Assembly (NCBI GenBank): GCA_905202485.1
Contig: CAJKRY010000014.1
Coordinates: 1-30,760, forward strand
Reading direction: 5' to 3'
Length of the DNA stretch: 30,760 nt
DNA from: an uncultured Methanomassiliicoccus sp.
GTDB lineage: Archaea > Thermoplasmatota > Thermoplasmata > Methanomassiliicoccales > Methanomassiliicoccaceae
Positions within the stretch are counted from its first letter, which is position 1. The number at the start of each line of letters is the position of its first letter. Shown piece after piece: positions 16,577 through 24,928 of the stretch. A program made the translations under genes and the position numbers. A model generated the notes under the pieces. It had not been told where the DNA came from. It ran no database searches and saw only the letters and a program-made list of their open reading frames with translations.

Positions 16577-17060
16577 GATACAGTGAAAAAGAAATTAACG
16601 CTATATAGTCTTTGGCTGATTTTACTCACTGGAACAATTGTTAGGATGGCATTTTTCTGAGAGTTTTTTATTGTTAAGATGGTTAATTTATATTGCTGGA
16701 TAATGAGCCTCACCAAATATTCTAGAGATTTAAAACAAAATTGCAAAAAAATTGCAGATTTCAAGAATATGTTAAACAACCGGGCGCATATTCATTTACA
16801 GCCTGCTGAAAAAACAAAATAATTTCAAAATTACCGTGGAATGGAAGATTATGCAAATTTCAAGTATGTTTATAAATATATTTCAATAAATTCATAAACC
16901 ATTTAAGCCTCGTTAATTGATTTTATATTAACCTCATTAGATAATCATCTATGAATATCTGTTTTAGTGTTACGTATAGCTCACAAAAAGGCAAATTATA
17001 ACCATCTAGACACGTTTTCATCCACAAACTTTATTCGGTGGTTGTACTATCCATCGCCCA
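16577..17060. other. 484-bp divergent AT-rich intergenic region
   Basis: This region separates atwA (minus) from the HTH/DUF2111 gene (plus). Besides the atwA TATA box it holds a strong plus-strand TATA-like TTTATAAATATATTT at about 16869-16883. An imperfect direct repeat TGCA(G/A)ATTTCAAG occurs at 16753-16765 and 16852-16864, the second copy just upstream of that TATA. AAACTTTATT near 17030 is at leaderless distance from ATG 17061. No credible ORF is present. It could hold operators for the adjacent HTH protein, but this is inference. Confidence 0.45.
16601..16608 (-). promoter_or_regulatory. TATA box of atwA-mcrC
   Basis: CTATATAG is centred about 28 nt upstream of ATG 16576 and followed by no Shine-Dalgarno, which matches a leaderless archaeal promoter. 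Confidence 0.6.
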
Positions 17061-18032
17061 ATGGGGCTCAATTATAAGCTTTACACGGGAGCAGGTCCTA
17101 CCCCCAAATATTCATTATATCATGTATGGAAAACATACGACACCATCTTCAAAGAGGGTCCGGTCGGCAGAAAAGCCCTTTCACAGATAGTCGGAATTGG
17201 AGAAGGAAGCATCAGGACAATTCTCAATAAAATGATCGGAGAAGGCTTTGTCACTGTAGGAAAAAACGGTGTAAGTCTTACAGACCGAGGCATCCGCGAA
17301 TATCTAGACTGCGGAATGAGCGTTGCACAGGTGGATTTAAACGGCGTCACCATCTCCAGCCAGGACTGCGCCGTACTCGTTAAGGGAATGGCTGCACATA
17401 TGGGCAACGGCAACGAACAGCGCGATGAAGCCGTCTACTCCGGCGCTGAAGGGGCTACATCTTTTGTAGCTAAAAACGGCAAGCTGTACTATCCATGCAG
17501 CAATATGTGCCCTGATGAAGAGACCACAGCCTGCCTGAAAACTGCATTCAACATCCGCGACGGAGACGTAATCATCATAGGCACGGCTAAAAAATACCGT
17601 CTGGCAGAGCAGGGTGCGGTGACAGCTGCATTAGCGCTTGAAAATCAGGTCAACCTTTCATGGGTTGAAAAAAATGTATGGGAATCATTCGGTCCTGATA
17701 CTGAAGCAGAGGCTCTGCAGTCCATTGCTTTGGCGGTTCATGAACTGACAGGCAGACTTCCCACCACTATGAGAAGCAAGAACTGCAACGGTGTCAGATG
17801 CGAAGACGGTCTGGTCATCGACAACAATTACACCGGTCCTGTTTTAGAAGAAGTTCTGGAAAGCGCCAAGATAACTCATAAGATATCTCCTTCTGGACCG
17901 TACATGGGAGTTCCGGTTGTCGCTGTGCCTGTGATGAAGAAGAATAAGGCTGTGGCAGTCTTTGGAATTGTAGATATCACCAAAGGTGGAATGTTTGAAC
18001 TAGTGTCGAAGACCCACAAAGGCAGACGGTAG
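17061..18032 (+). CDS. HTH (DUF4443-like) plus DUF2111 protein, putative regulator
   Basis: 323 residues. Residues about 15-85 form a winged-helix-like domain (KALSQIVGIGEGSIRTILNK, then 'LTDRGIREYL'), as in DUF4443 proteins. The C-terminal part 'LPTTMRSKNCNGVRCEDGLV' to 'VAVFGIVDITKGGMFELV' is DUF2111, a domain of methanogens with several conserved cysteines. Cys pairs also occur in the middle (YYPCSNMCPDEETTACL). A DNA-binding protein with a small-molecule, metal or redox-sensing domain fits, but no ligand is known. The gene ends with TAG; reading through would add 22 residues before the next in-frame TAG at 18099. Confidence 0.75.
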   Translation: MGLNYKLYTGAGPTPKYSLYHVWKTYDTIFKEGPVGRKALSQIVGIGEGSIRTILNKMIGEGFVTVGKNGVSLTDRGIREYLDCGMSVAQVDLNGVTISSQDCAVLVKGMAAHMGNGNEQRDEAVYSGAEGATSFVAKNGKLYYPCSNMCPDEETTACLKTAFNIRDGDVIIIGTAKKYRLAEQGAVTAALALENQVNLSWVEKNVWESFGPDTEAEALQSIALAVHELTGRLPTTMRSKNCNGVRCEDGLVIDNNYTGPVLEEVLESAKITHKISPSGPYMGVPVVAVPVMKKNKAVAVFGIVDITKGGMFELVSKTHKGRR

Positions 18033-18079
18033 AAAATTCAGGAAGAAGTAATAAAGCGCCCTAGTGTCATGGTGAAATT

Positions 18080-18409
18080 ATGTCAGATAAAACATGCGTA
18101 GAGGTTAACCCCGGCGTATGCAGATTGAATACTAAGATTCAGGCAGTGTATGGCGATGACGGAGTTGTCAGATTTGAGATAGAAAGCGAATGCCCTCATG
18201 TTTCAAAAATAGTTGATGTGCTTAACGAAGAGGAAATGGGCGCATTTGATGTCATGAAGATGCCTTTCGGCGAGAATCCGATATATGTAGCATGCGGCAA
18301 AGTACTCGGACATGCTGCCTGCATAGTTCCCTGTGCATTGATGAAGGCTGCTGAAGTGGCTACCGGAATGGGTCTCAAAAGGGCTTCAGAAATAAAATTC
18401 GAGGATTGA
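18080..18409 (+). CDS. DUF6951-like small cysteine-rich protein
   Basis: 109 residues. 'VNPGVCRLNTKIQAVYGDDG', 'IESECPHVSKI' and 'ACGKVLGHAACIVPCALMKA' are the conserved segments of a family found in methanogens and anaerobic bacteria, often near corrinoid methyltransferase genes. Conserved cysteines (C18, the SEC, ACG, AAC and VPC positions) suggest metal or cluster binding. It follows the HTH/DUF2111 gene by 47 bp and has a GGTGA ribosome binding site 5 nt before the ATG. A joint operon is likely. The family assignment is from memory of its motif. Confidence 0.7.
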   Translation: MSDKTCVEVNPGVCRLNTKIQAVYGDDGVVRFEIESECPHVSKIVDVLNEEEMGAFDVMKMPFGENPIYVACGKVLGHAACIVPCALMKAAEVATGMGLKRASEIKFED

Positions 18410-18465
18410 GTTTTCTCAATCCATATATTTTTCATAATTATCAGATTTCCATCCGAAATTAAAAT

Positions 18466-18480
18466 AGTTAAAATAAAATC
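18466..18480 (+). promoter_or_regulatory. TATA box of the herA-mre11-rad50 operon
   Basis: AGTTAAAATAAAATC is centred about 26 nt upstream of ATG 18499, and no Shine-Dalgarno is present. This predicts leaderless initiation of herA. Confidence 0.5.
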
Positions 18481-18498
18481 TCCGCATAGTGTGGAAAT

Positions 18499-20019
18499 AT
18501 GGGGATCGGCAGAGTAATCGGCACCAATGTAATGGAAACGCGCTTCAGGATTGATTTTGAAGAAAACCTGCAGGTTGGAGAACTGCTTGTCGTAGAGTCT
18601 CGCAACAAGGAAGGAAAATACCTTGTCCGGGTTATGGATATCGAGCATGCAGCCGACAAAGAAGACGGTAGCTGGATGAGCAGAACTGCAGGTATGATCA
18701 TGAAAAAAGACAATCCTGATATGTCTCCTTATGAGCAGTATCTTTTCTGCATCGGTGTTTCTTCTCCCCTCGGTTACATTGACGAAGCGAGCTTCAAGAA
18801 AACCAAGACTCTTCCGACCCATTTTTCAGAAGTAAGATACACTCAGGCTGACGACTATGAATTTTTAAAGTCTTATTTAGGCGAGATTGAGATCGGAAAC
18901 TTGAGGTCTGGAGACAAAGTCCTTGATTTTCCTGTCGGTATTTCTGAAAAAGCGATACCTTATCATGTGGGAATTTTCGCTACCACCGGGATGGGAAAAA
19001 GCAACCTGATGAAGAATTTAGCCCTCTCGTGCATGAGCAGAGGAAACTGCGGTTTCCTGATTTTCGATCCCCATGGAGAATATTTTGACGGCGGAGAAGT
19101 CAGCAAAAAGGGCCTGAAGGATTCTCCTTACAAAGAGTCGTTTGCCGTTTATTCCTCAAGAGACCTGTCGAGCAGCGGAGGATACAGCAAACTTGTCATA
19201 TCTTCAGCTGAAATTGAGATCTCTGATCTGGAAGCAATCTATGAATTTACTGAGGCTCAGAAAGAGTGCTTACAGACTGCCCAGTACAAATACAAAGATG
19301 ACTGGCTAAATAAGCTGGATGAGCTGGAAGTCGACCGGATTGTCGCTGATCTTCCCGGATATCAGAGCGGTACAATAAGTGTTATCAAAAGAAGGCTGAG
19401 CAACCTGTTTAGGCTGAACCTTGTTTCTAAAGACAAAAATTACAGCGTTACTGCCAGAATTATACACCAGCTGCATGAAGGAAAGACCATTCTTGTTGAT
19501 ACTTCCAATGCTCACGAGACTGAAGAGCTTCTGATTTCTACCGTCATTTCAAGAGCTGTCTTTGAAAAGAATAAGACGCTCTATTCAGACGGGGAAGAGT
19601 TCAGCAAGCTGCCGAATACTTTAATTGCAATTGAAGAAGCGCAGAGAGTTTTGAAAGAAGCAGAGGACAGCGTCTTTGCACAGATTGCCAGAGAAGGCCG
19701 TAAGTTCAAAACCGGCCTCTGCGCGGTATCTCAGCAACCCAAGCTGATTGCAAACGAAGTTATCTCTCAATTCAACACATTGTTTATTCTGGGTCTGTCG
19801 GACAAAAAGGACAGGGAGATTCTGAAAAACTCTGCCAAGCAGGACATATCCCAGGTTGATAACGAAATTCAGATGCTGATGCCCGGCGAGGCGATTGTAG
19901 CTTCACCCTTCACGCCTTTTGCCGTGCCTGTGAAAGTGCACCTTTATGAAGAGAGGCTGAAGAATATTAAAGTTCCAGAAAACAACAAACCAAAGGCTGC
20001 AGATGAAGGATTTTTCTGA
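18499..20019 (+). CDS. herA: HerA-type hexameric DNA translocase
   Basis: 506 residues. The N-terminal HAS-barrel region spans roughly residues 1-140 (GIGRVIGTNVMETRFRIDF at its start). The RecA-like core has Walker A 'ATTGMGKSN' near residue 162, 'FLIFDPHGEY' just after it, Walker B 'LIAIEEAQRVL' near residue 376 and a sensor region 'REGRKFKTGLCAVSQQP'. HerA pumps DNA during end resection with the nuclease NurA and cooperates with Mre11-Rad50. It is first in the operon, with mre11 9 bp downstream. No nurA is in the window. Confidence 0.92.
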   Translation: MGIGRVIGTNVMETRFRIDFEENLQVGELLVVESRNKEGKYLVRVMDIEHAADKEDGSWMSRTAGMIMKKDNPDMSPYEQYLFCIGVSSPLGYIDEASFKKTKTLPTHFSEVRYTQADDYEFLKSYLGEIEIGNLRSGDKVLDFPVGISEKAIPYHVGIFATTGMGKSNLMKNLALSCMSRGNCGFLIFDPHGEYFDGGEVSKKGLKDSPYKESFAVYSSRDLSSSGGYSKLVISSAEIEISDLEAIYEFTEAQKECLQTAQYKYKDDWLNKLDELEVDRIVADLPGYQSGTISVIKRRLSNLFRLNLVSKDKNYSVTARIIHQLHEGKTILVDTSNAHETEELLISTVISRAVFEKNKTLYSDGEEFSKLPNTLIAIEEAQRVLKEAEDSVFAQIAREGRKFKTGLCAVSQQPKLIANEVISQFNTLFILGLSDKKDREILKNSAKQDISQVDNEIQMLMPGEAIVASPFTPFAVPVKVHLYEERLKNIKVPENNKPKAADEGFF

Positions 20020-20028
20020 GGCGGTCTG

Positions 20029-21156
20029 ATGAAATTCATACATGTTTCAGACACTCATCTGGGATTCAACGCATACCGTGCACTCTGCACAGATCCCGGA
20101 CCTTACAAAGGACTTAATCAAAGAGAGGTTGACACATACAAATCATTCGAGAGATTTGTGGATGAAGCAATAGAGCTCAGACCTGATGTAATCCTGCACA
20201 GCGGCGATTTGTTTGATTCTATCAGACCGTCAAACAGAACCCTCGGGTTTGCCATGGAGCAGTTTTTGCGTCTTTCCAAAGAGGGTATTCCGATTGTCAT
20301 CATTGCCGGAAATCACTCCATGCCGAGAATCCGCGAGACCGGCAGTGTGTTCAGGCTGTTTGACCACATAGACGGAGTGCACTGCATCTACCGCGGAGGT
20401 TATGAGAAAGTCAAAATCGGCGATATGACAGTTCATGGTCTGCCTTACGCTGAAGGAGAAGAATATCTTACTAGACTTGATTCTATCAGTCCCGCAGACA
20501 GCAGATACAACGTGATGATGCTGCATACTGGTGTCGCTAGTTTAAAAACATTCCAGAATTCCGGTGCAAACGACCAGGTGATAGAAGATTCGCATCTGCA
20601 GAAAAACATGGACTATGTGGCATTGGGACACTATCACGGATATCAGAAAATTTTAGACAATGCTTATTATTCAGGCTCGACGGAGAGATTTTCATTTTCA
20701 GAGGCAAGGCAGGAGAAAGGTTACTTAGTAATTGATTTAGATAAAGGAACAAAAGAATTTGTCTCGCTGCCTGCAAGAAAAATGATTGATCTTCCATACA
20801 TTGATGCTCTGCATCTGGATGCTGAAAACCTCATTAAAGAAATTGAAGATTCGATACCGGACAACATCGACGGTGCGATTGTGAGAATGACAGTAAACCG
20901 TGTTTTGAGCTCTGTCAGAAATTCAATAAATGTCAAAAAGATTAAAGAGCAGTTTTCCACAGCAGCCCATTTTGAACTGAGGATAATAAACTCTCAGGAC
21001 AAAATGTCAGTGCAGTCTACTTCTGCAGTATTCGGTCGCATTGAAGATGAGTTTATATCGTTCGTGAATGCCAGACCGGTTGAGAACGTCGACAAGCAGC
21101 ACATTAAGGAGCTGGGACTTGACTATCTGAAAAAGGAGGTGGGACAATCAGACTGA
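20029..21156 (+). CDS. mre11: DNA double-strand break repair nuclease Mre11
   Basis: 375 residues. All phosphoesterase motifs are present: 'HVSDTHLGF' (D8, H10), 'HSGDLFD' near residue 57, 'IIAGNHS' near 91, 'MMLHTGV' near 164 and 'ALGHYHGY' near 199. These bind two Mn ions for exo- and endonuclease activity. A loop after motif I (ALCTDPGPYKGLNQREVDTY) is as in other euryarchaeal Mre11 proteins. The C-terminal 130 residues form the capping and Rad50-binding region. A GAGGCGG site precedes the ATG. Its 3' end carries the ribosome binding site for rad50 and overlaps it. Confidence 0.93.
   Translation: MKFIHVSDTHLGFNAYRALCTDPGPYKGLNQREVDTYKSFERFVDEAIELRPDVILHSGDLFDSIRPSNRTLGFAMEQFLRLSKEGIPIVIIAGNHSMPRIRETGSVFRLFDHIDGVHCIYRGGYEKVKIGDMTVHGLPYAEGEEYLTRLDSISPADSRYNVMMLHTGVASLKTFQNSGANDQVIEDSHLQKNMDYVALGHYHGYQKILDNAYYSGSTERFSFSEARQEKGYLVIDLDKGTKEFVSLPARKMIDLPYIDALHLDAENLIKEIEDSIPDNIDGAIVRMTVNRVLSSVRNSINVKKIKEQFSTAAHFELRIINSQDKMSVQSTSAVFGRIEDEFISFVNARPVENVDKQHIKELGLDYLKKEVGQSD
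21135..21140 (+). promoter_or_regulatory. Shine-Dalgarno that places the rad50 start
   Basis: GGAGGT lies inside the last codons of mre11, 6 nt before the ATC at 21147 in the rad50 frame. That frame has no ATG, GTG or TTG between its upstream stop (TGA 21120) and GTG 21195. The site therefore points to a non-standard start codon. Confidence 0.55.
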
Positions 21157-23579
21157 TCAGAATTGAGCTGACAAACTACCGCCGCTTCAGAGACGTGCGT
21201 TTGAACATTCCGGACGGCGTGGTAGGAATCCTCGGAGCCAACGGTGCCGGTAAAAGCACACTTATTGAAGCCATTGCCTGGGCGCTTTACGGAAGCGGAG
21301 GCAGAAACAGCGACATCATCAGAGATGGAAAAGACGGTATCAAGAATTATAACGCATCTCCAAAAGAAGAATGCTCTGTTAAAATAGTATTTGATCTGAA
21401 TGGAATAAATTACGAACTTGTCAGGTCTCTCCGGGGAAAAAGCAACACTCCTAATGCATACCTGCTTGCAGATGGAATGCAGGAGGCAAACTCTGATTCG
21501 GCAGTAACTGAAAAAATCGAGAAACTGCTGGGCATGGAAAGCAAAGAATTTTTCATTTCCATATTCTCACGGCAGAAGGATTTGTCTGCACTTTCAGAGT
21601 TGAGTGCGTCTAAGAGAAAAGAGCATATCGTAAGACTGCTGGATATTGATATATTACAGGATGTAGTGAAGAGTGTCAGTAATGATCTGAATATCGAAAA
21701 ACGTGTGAAAGATAGTTTGGAATCAAGCCTGAAAAATTCTGACGGAGAACTGAAAAAGGATTGTCTGATCAGAAATAAAGATTCATTAATTAGTTATAAG
21801 AATGAAATTATTAAAGAACTGTCTGCTCTCAAAGAAAAAGAAGCAGAGCTTCAGAATAAAAAGAATGAAGCTTCAGAAGAGCTGGAAAAACTTGATGCTG
21901 TGTATAGAAAATATACTACAGCCAAAAATGCCGCTGATTCAAAGAAAAGAGAAATTGAGATTGAGAACGACCATCTGCAGTCGCTTGATATGGAAATATC
22001 CAATCTCAATAAAAAGTTAGAAAAACTTCCTGAACTGGAATTAAAAAATAAATCATATGAAGAGACGCTTCATAAAAAAGAAGTTCTTGATGAAGACAGG
22101 ATAATGTTCCAAAAGAGAAACGATATGGTTTCAAAATTAACCCGTCTGGATCAGAATATAGAATTACATTTGTCTAAAGAAGAAGAGATTCTTACTGAGT
22201 TGGAAAAATACAGCGGCGTCTCGTCTGAAATAGATAAGAACACTGAGCAGATTTCAGAAATTGAAGAGAAGATCAATGGAATAAGAGTTAAGATATCTGA
22301 ACTGGACGCTGCTTTAAAAGAAAGTACCAAAGGTGAGAAGTCACTCAGGGAAAAGATTGCAGTAATGAAAGAAAGAGGGCCCGACAGCGTGTGTCCTGAG
22401 TGCGAACGCACTTTAGGAGAGCATCACACCATTCTGATTAATAAACTACAGACAGAACTGCAGGAAAAATCTGAAGCTGTCAAGACTGCCTCTGAAGAGA
22501 AGACGTCTCTTGTAAACTCTGAAAATGAAGAAAAGATTCATCTGGCTGCACTGAAGAAAAGAAAAATGCATCTTGAAGAAGAGCGTCAGAAAGGCATTGA
22601 ACATACTGCAGCACTGAGGTCTGTAAGAAACCAGATAAAAGATCTTGAAGAAGAAAGAAAAGATGCAGAGAGCTCCCTTTCATCAATAAAAGATGTGAAG
22701 TTTAATGATGAAGAGTACCAGAAAATAATTGATGATCTAAAAAGTCTGAAAAGGTCATCTGATGAGTACAACGGGCTGATGGGAGAAAGCCGGAATCTGC
22801 CGAATCTCATTCAGAGAAAGAAAGATGACGAAAATAAGATCGTCAGTCAGAAAGATGAATTGAGTAGGCTTTTGACTGATTTACAGTGCATTGATTATAA
22901 TGAAGAAGCATACCAGACTGCTAAGCTGTCAGTAAAATCTGCTGAGGAAGAATTCTCTGCAATTCAGAGAGAAATCAATCAGAAACAGACGCAGTCTGCA
23001 GTCATTGATGAAAAGATAAACAGCAATGCTCGGGAGATTAAGGAAGTTGAAGAAACCGAGCTCAAACAGAAAGAATCATTGAAAAAGATTTCAGAGCTTG
23101 CTGCACTTAAAGATATTTTTTCAGATTTAAAAGATAATCTGATGGAAAGAATAATTCCTGCGCTCACAGACATTGCATCATCAATGTTTTCAGACATGAC
23201 TGATGGGCGGTATTTAGGGTTGGAATTGGATGATGATTACAATATCTCAATTTATGACGGAGATGCAAAGTATCCAATAAACCGCTTCTCCGGCGGAGAG
23301 ATGGATTTAGCAAACTTATGTCTGAGACTAGCGATATCCAGGCTATTATCTGACAGATCCGGCAAAGACCTTAATTTCCTTGTTCTTGACGAGATTTTCG
23401 GCTCTCAGGATCAGAACAGAAAGCGCAATATCATGGCTGCTCTTTCAAAGCTTGAAAATCAGTTCAGCCAGATTCTGCTGATCACTCACATAGATGACGT
23501 AAAAGACCTGATGCAGAATGTTATTTCAGTGTATGATTCAAAAGAAGGAGAGAGTGTTGCAGAGCTCATATCTTTATGA
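21147..23579 (+). CDS. rad50: DNA double-strand break repair ATPase Rad50
   Basis: About 810 residues. The N-terminus IRLIRIELTNYRRFRDVRLN is the conserved first strand and precedes Walker A 'GANGAGKST' (about residue 30). Long coiled coils follow, with a zinc hook CPEC near residue 416, and then the C-terminal lobe 'NRFSGGEMDLANLCLRLA' (signature) and 'FLVLDEIFGSQDQN' (Walker B). SMC-like, it holds DNA ends and gates Mre11. GTG 21195 is the first ordinary start but would delete the conserved strand. I place the start at ATC 21147 because of the Shine-Dalgarno; CTG 21153 is the other option. It overlaps mre11 by 10 bp and, convergently, nifB by 14 bp. Confidence 0.9.
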   Translation: MRLIRIELTNYRRFRDVRLNIPDGVVGILGANGAGKSTLIEAIAWALYGSGGRNSDIIRDGKDGIKNYNASPKEECSVKIVFDLNGINYELVRSLRGKSNTPNAYLLADGMQEANSDSAVTEKIEKLLGMESKEFFISIFSRQKDLSALSELSASKRKEHIVRLLDIDILQDVVKSVSNDLNIEKRVKDSLESSLKNSDGELKKDCLIRNKDSLISYKNEIIKELSALKEKEAELQNKKNEASEELEKLDAVYRKYTTAKNAADSKKREIEIENDHLQSLDMEISNLNKKLEKLPELELKNKSYEETLHKKEVLDEDRIMFQKRNDMVSKLTRLDQNIELHLSKEEEILTELEKYSGVSSEIDKNTEQISEIEEKINGIRVKISELDAALKESTKGEKSLREKIAVMKERGPDSVCPECERTLGEHHTILINKLQTELQEKSEAVKTASEEKTSLVNSENEEKIHLAALKKRKMHLEEERQKGIEHTAALRSVRNQIKDLEEERKDAESSLSSIKDVKFNDEEYQKIIDDLKSLKRSSDEYNGLMGESRNLPNLIQRKKDDENKIVSQKDELSRLLTDLQCIDYNEEAYQTAKLSVKSAEEEFSAIQREINQKQTQSAVIDEKINSNAREIKEVEETELKQKESLKKISELAALKDIFSDLKDNLMERIIPALTDIASSMFSDMTDGRYLGLELDDDYNISIYDGDAKYPINRFSGGEMDLANLCLRLAISRLLSDRSGKDLNFLVLDEIFGSQDQNRKRNIMAALSKLENQFSQILLITHIDDVKDLMQNVISVYDSKEGESVAELISL

Positions 23580-24807
23580 GATCTTCACCTCTCAGAACTT
23601 TTTCTATCTGCTCCAATGCTGACTGTATGCTGCCCTTGCTTTCCAGGTAGGCTATTCCATATTTCCTCAGCAGTTCAAGCACCGGCTCTCCGAATTTCTC
23701 TGCAATTACTGCATCCATTCCAGCTAACAACCCTACAGTCTTTTCCAGTTTAGTGAAGTGCTCCTTACCGTAAACAGGAATATCGCTTGGAGATTCCACA
23801 TCAATTGTGGCACACTCGACGACTTTACCGCTTCCTATTTTGTATGTGTGGAATGCTGCAGCCTGGCCGAAATGCAGGTCAACATTTTCTCCGTCGGATG
23901 TTGCTACTGCCACATTGTACCATTCCTTGGAGCTTTCTTTCTTCATACAGTTTTTTGAAATGCATGCAAATTCCTGGGATCTGTCTTCTCCCAGCAGGCC
24001 TATCGCATCTGCCCTGCATTGTTTGCAGTGCCTCATCATGCGGATATCTTCCCCGCACTGATCCTGAATGGCCTTCCTTTCACTAGGAGTCGGAGCCCTC
24101 AGATTCTCAAATTTGGTTCCCGGAACAGGGATCAGAGGAAGAACGTTTACAATGTACACTCCCATTTCCTTTGCCTTTTTAGCAATCTCCGGAATATGCT
24201 TATCGTTTATTGTGGGAATGAGTACTACATTGAGTTTAACAGTCATTCCTGCTTTCACAGCCTTCTGAATCCCCTCTAGCTGATTTTTCAAGAGGATTTT
24301 TGCTGCGTCTATGCCTCTGTACTGCTTACCGTCTTTTGTTACAAAATCATAGATCTTAGAACCAATCTTAGGATTCACAGCGTTCAGGGTTACAGTGATA
24401 AAATTAACGTTGAGCTTTTTCAGCCTCTCTACATTTTCAGGAAGATTGAGCCCGTTGGTGCTGAGGCAGAATGTAAGATCGGGATGATCTTTATTGATTA
24501 GCTCTAAAGTTTTAAATGTCTCTTCATTAGCCAGAGGATCTCCGGGTCCAGCTATGCCTAAAACAGATAAGTTGGGTATTTTGTCACGAACATAAGAGAC
24601 TTTAGTCGTGGCATCTTCTGGCGACAATACTTCCGAGGTTACTCCCGGACGGCTTTCATTAGTGCAGTCATACTTCCTGTTGCAGAAGTTGCATTGAATA
24701 TTACATTTTGGAGCCACCGGTAAATGCATACGAGCGAACTTCTTATGTGCTTCTTCATTGTAGCAGGGATGCTTCGACAACATTTCTTCTATATTCTGAC
24801 TGCTCAT
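23566..24807 (-). CDS. nifB: NifB, radical SAM L-cluster (NifB-co) synthase with NifX-like domain
   Basis: 413 residues. 'HPCYNEEAHKKFARMHLPVA' then 'PKCNIQCNFCNRKYDC' (residues about 33-48) contains the radical-SAM CxxxCxxC motif and the NifB-specific extra cysteines. 'CKQCRADAIGLLGEDRSQ' near residue 260 is the second conserved NifB motif. Residues from about 295 form a NifX/NafY-like domain ('VAVATSDGENVDLHFGQAAA'). NifB fuses [4Fe-4S] clusters and inserts carbide to make the [8Fe-9S-C] L-cluster. No nifH, nifD, nifK or nifE is in the window. A role in supplying clusters to the MCR activation complex is a plausible alternative or addition to nitrogen fixation. GAGG lies 8 nt before the ATG. 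Confidence 0.92.
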   Translation of the reverse strand: MSSQNIEEMLSKHPCYNEEAHKKFARMHLPVAPKCNIQCNFCNRKYDCTNESRPGVTSEVLSPEDATTKVSYVRDKIPNLSVLGIAGPGDPLANEETFKTLELINKDHPDLTFCLSTNGLNLPENVERLKKLNVNFITVTLNAVNPKIGSKIYDFVTKDGKQYRGIDAAKILLKNQLEGIQKAVKAGMTVKLNVVLIPTINDKHIPEIAKKAKEMGVYIVNVLPLIPVPGTKFENLRAPTPSERKAIQDQCGEDIRMMRHCKQCRADAIGLLGEDRSQEFACISKNCMKKESSKEWYNVAVATSDGENVDLHFGQAAAFHTYKIGSGKVVECATIDVESPSDIPVYGKEHFTKLEKTVGLLAGMDAVIAEKFGEPVLELLRKYGIAYLESKGSIQSALEQIEKVLRGEDLIKI

Positions 24808-24928
24808 ATGATGCCTCAGTACTATGAGGGTGATTATCAGATATAAGGAAAATACCTTAAATTATAACTTTCACCTGTGTTAATTGCCAATCAATGAAGA
24901 TTGGAGAGCTTGGGACAGCAGAATGATT

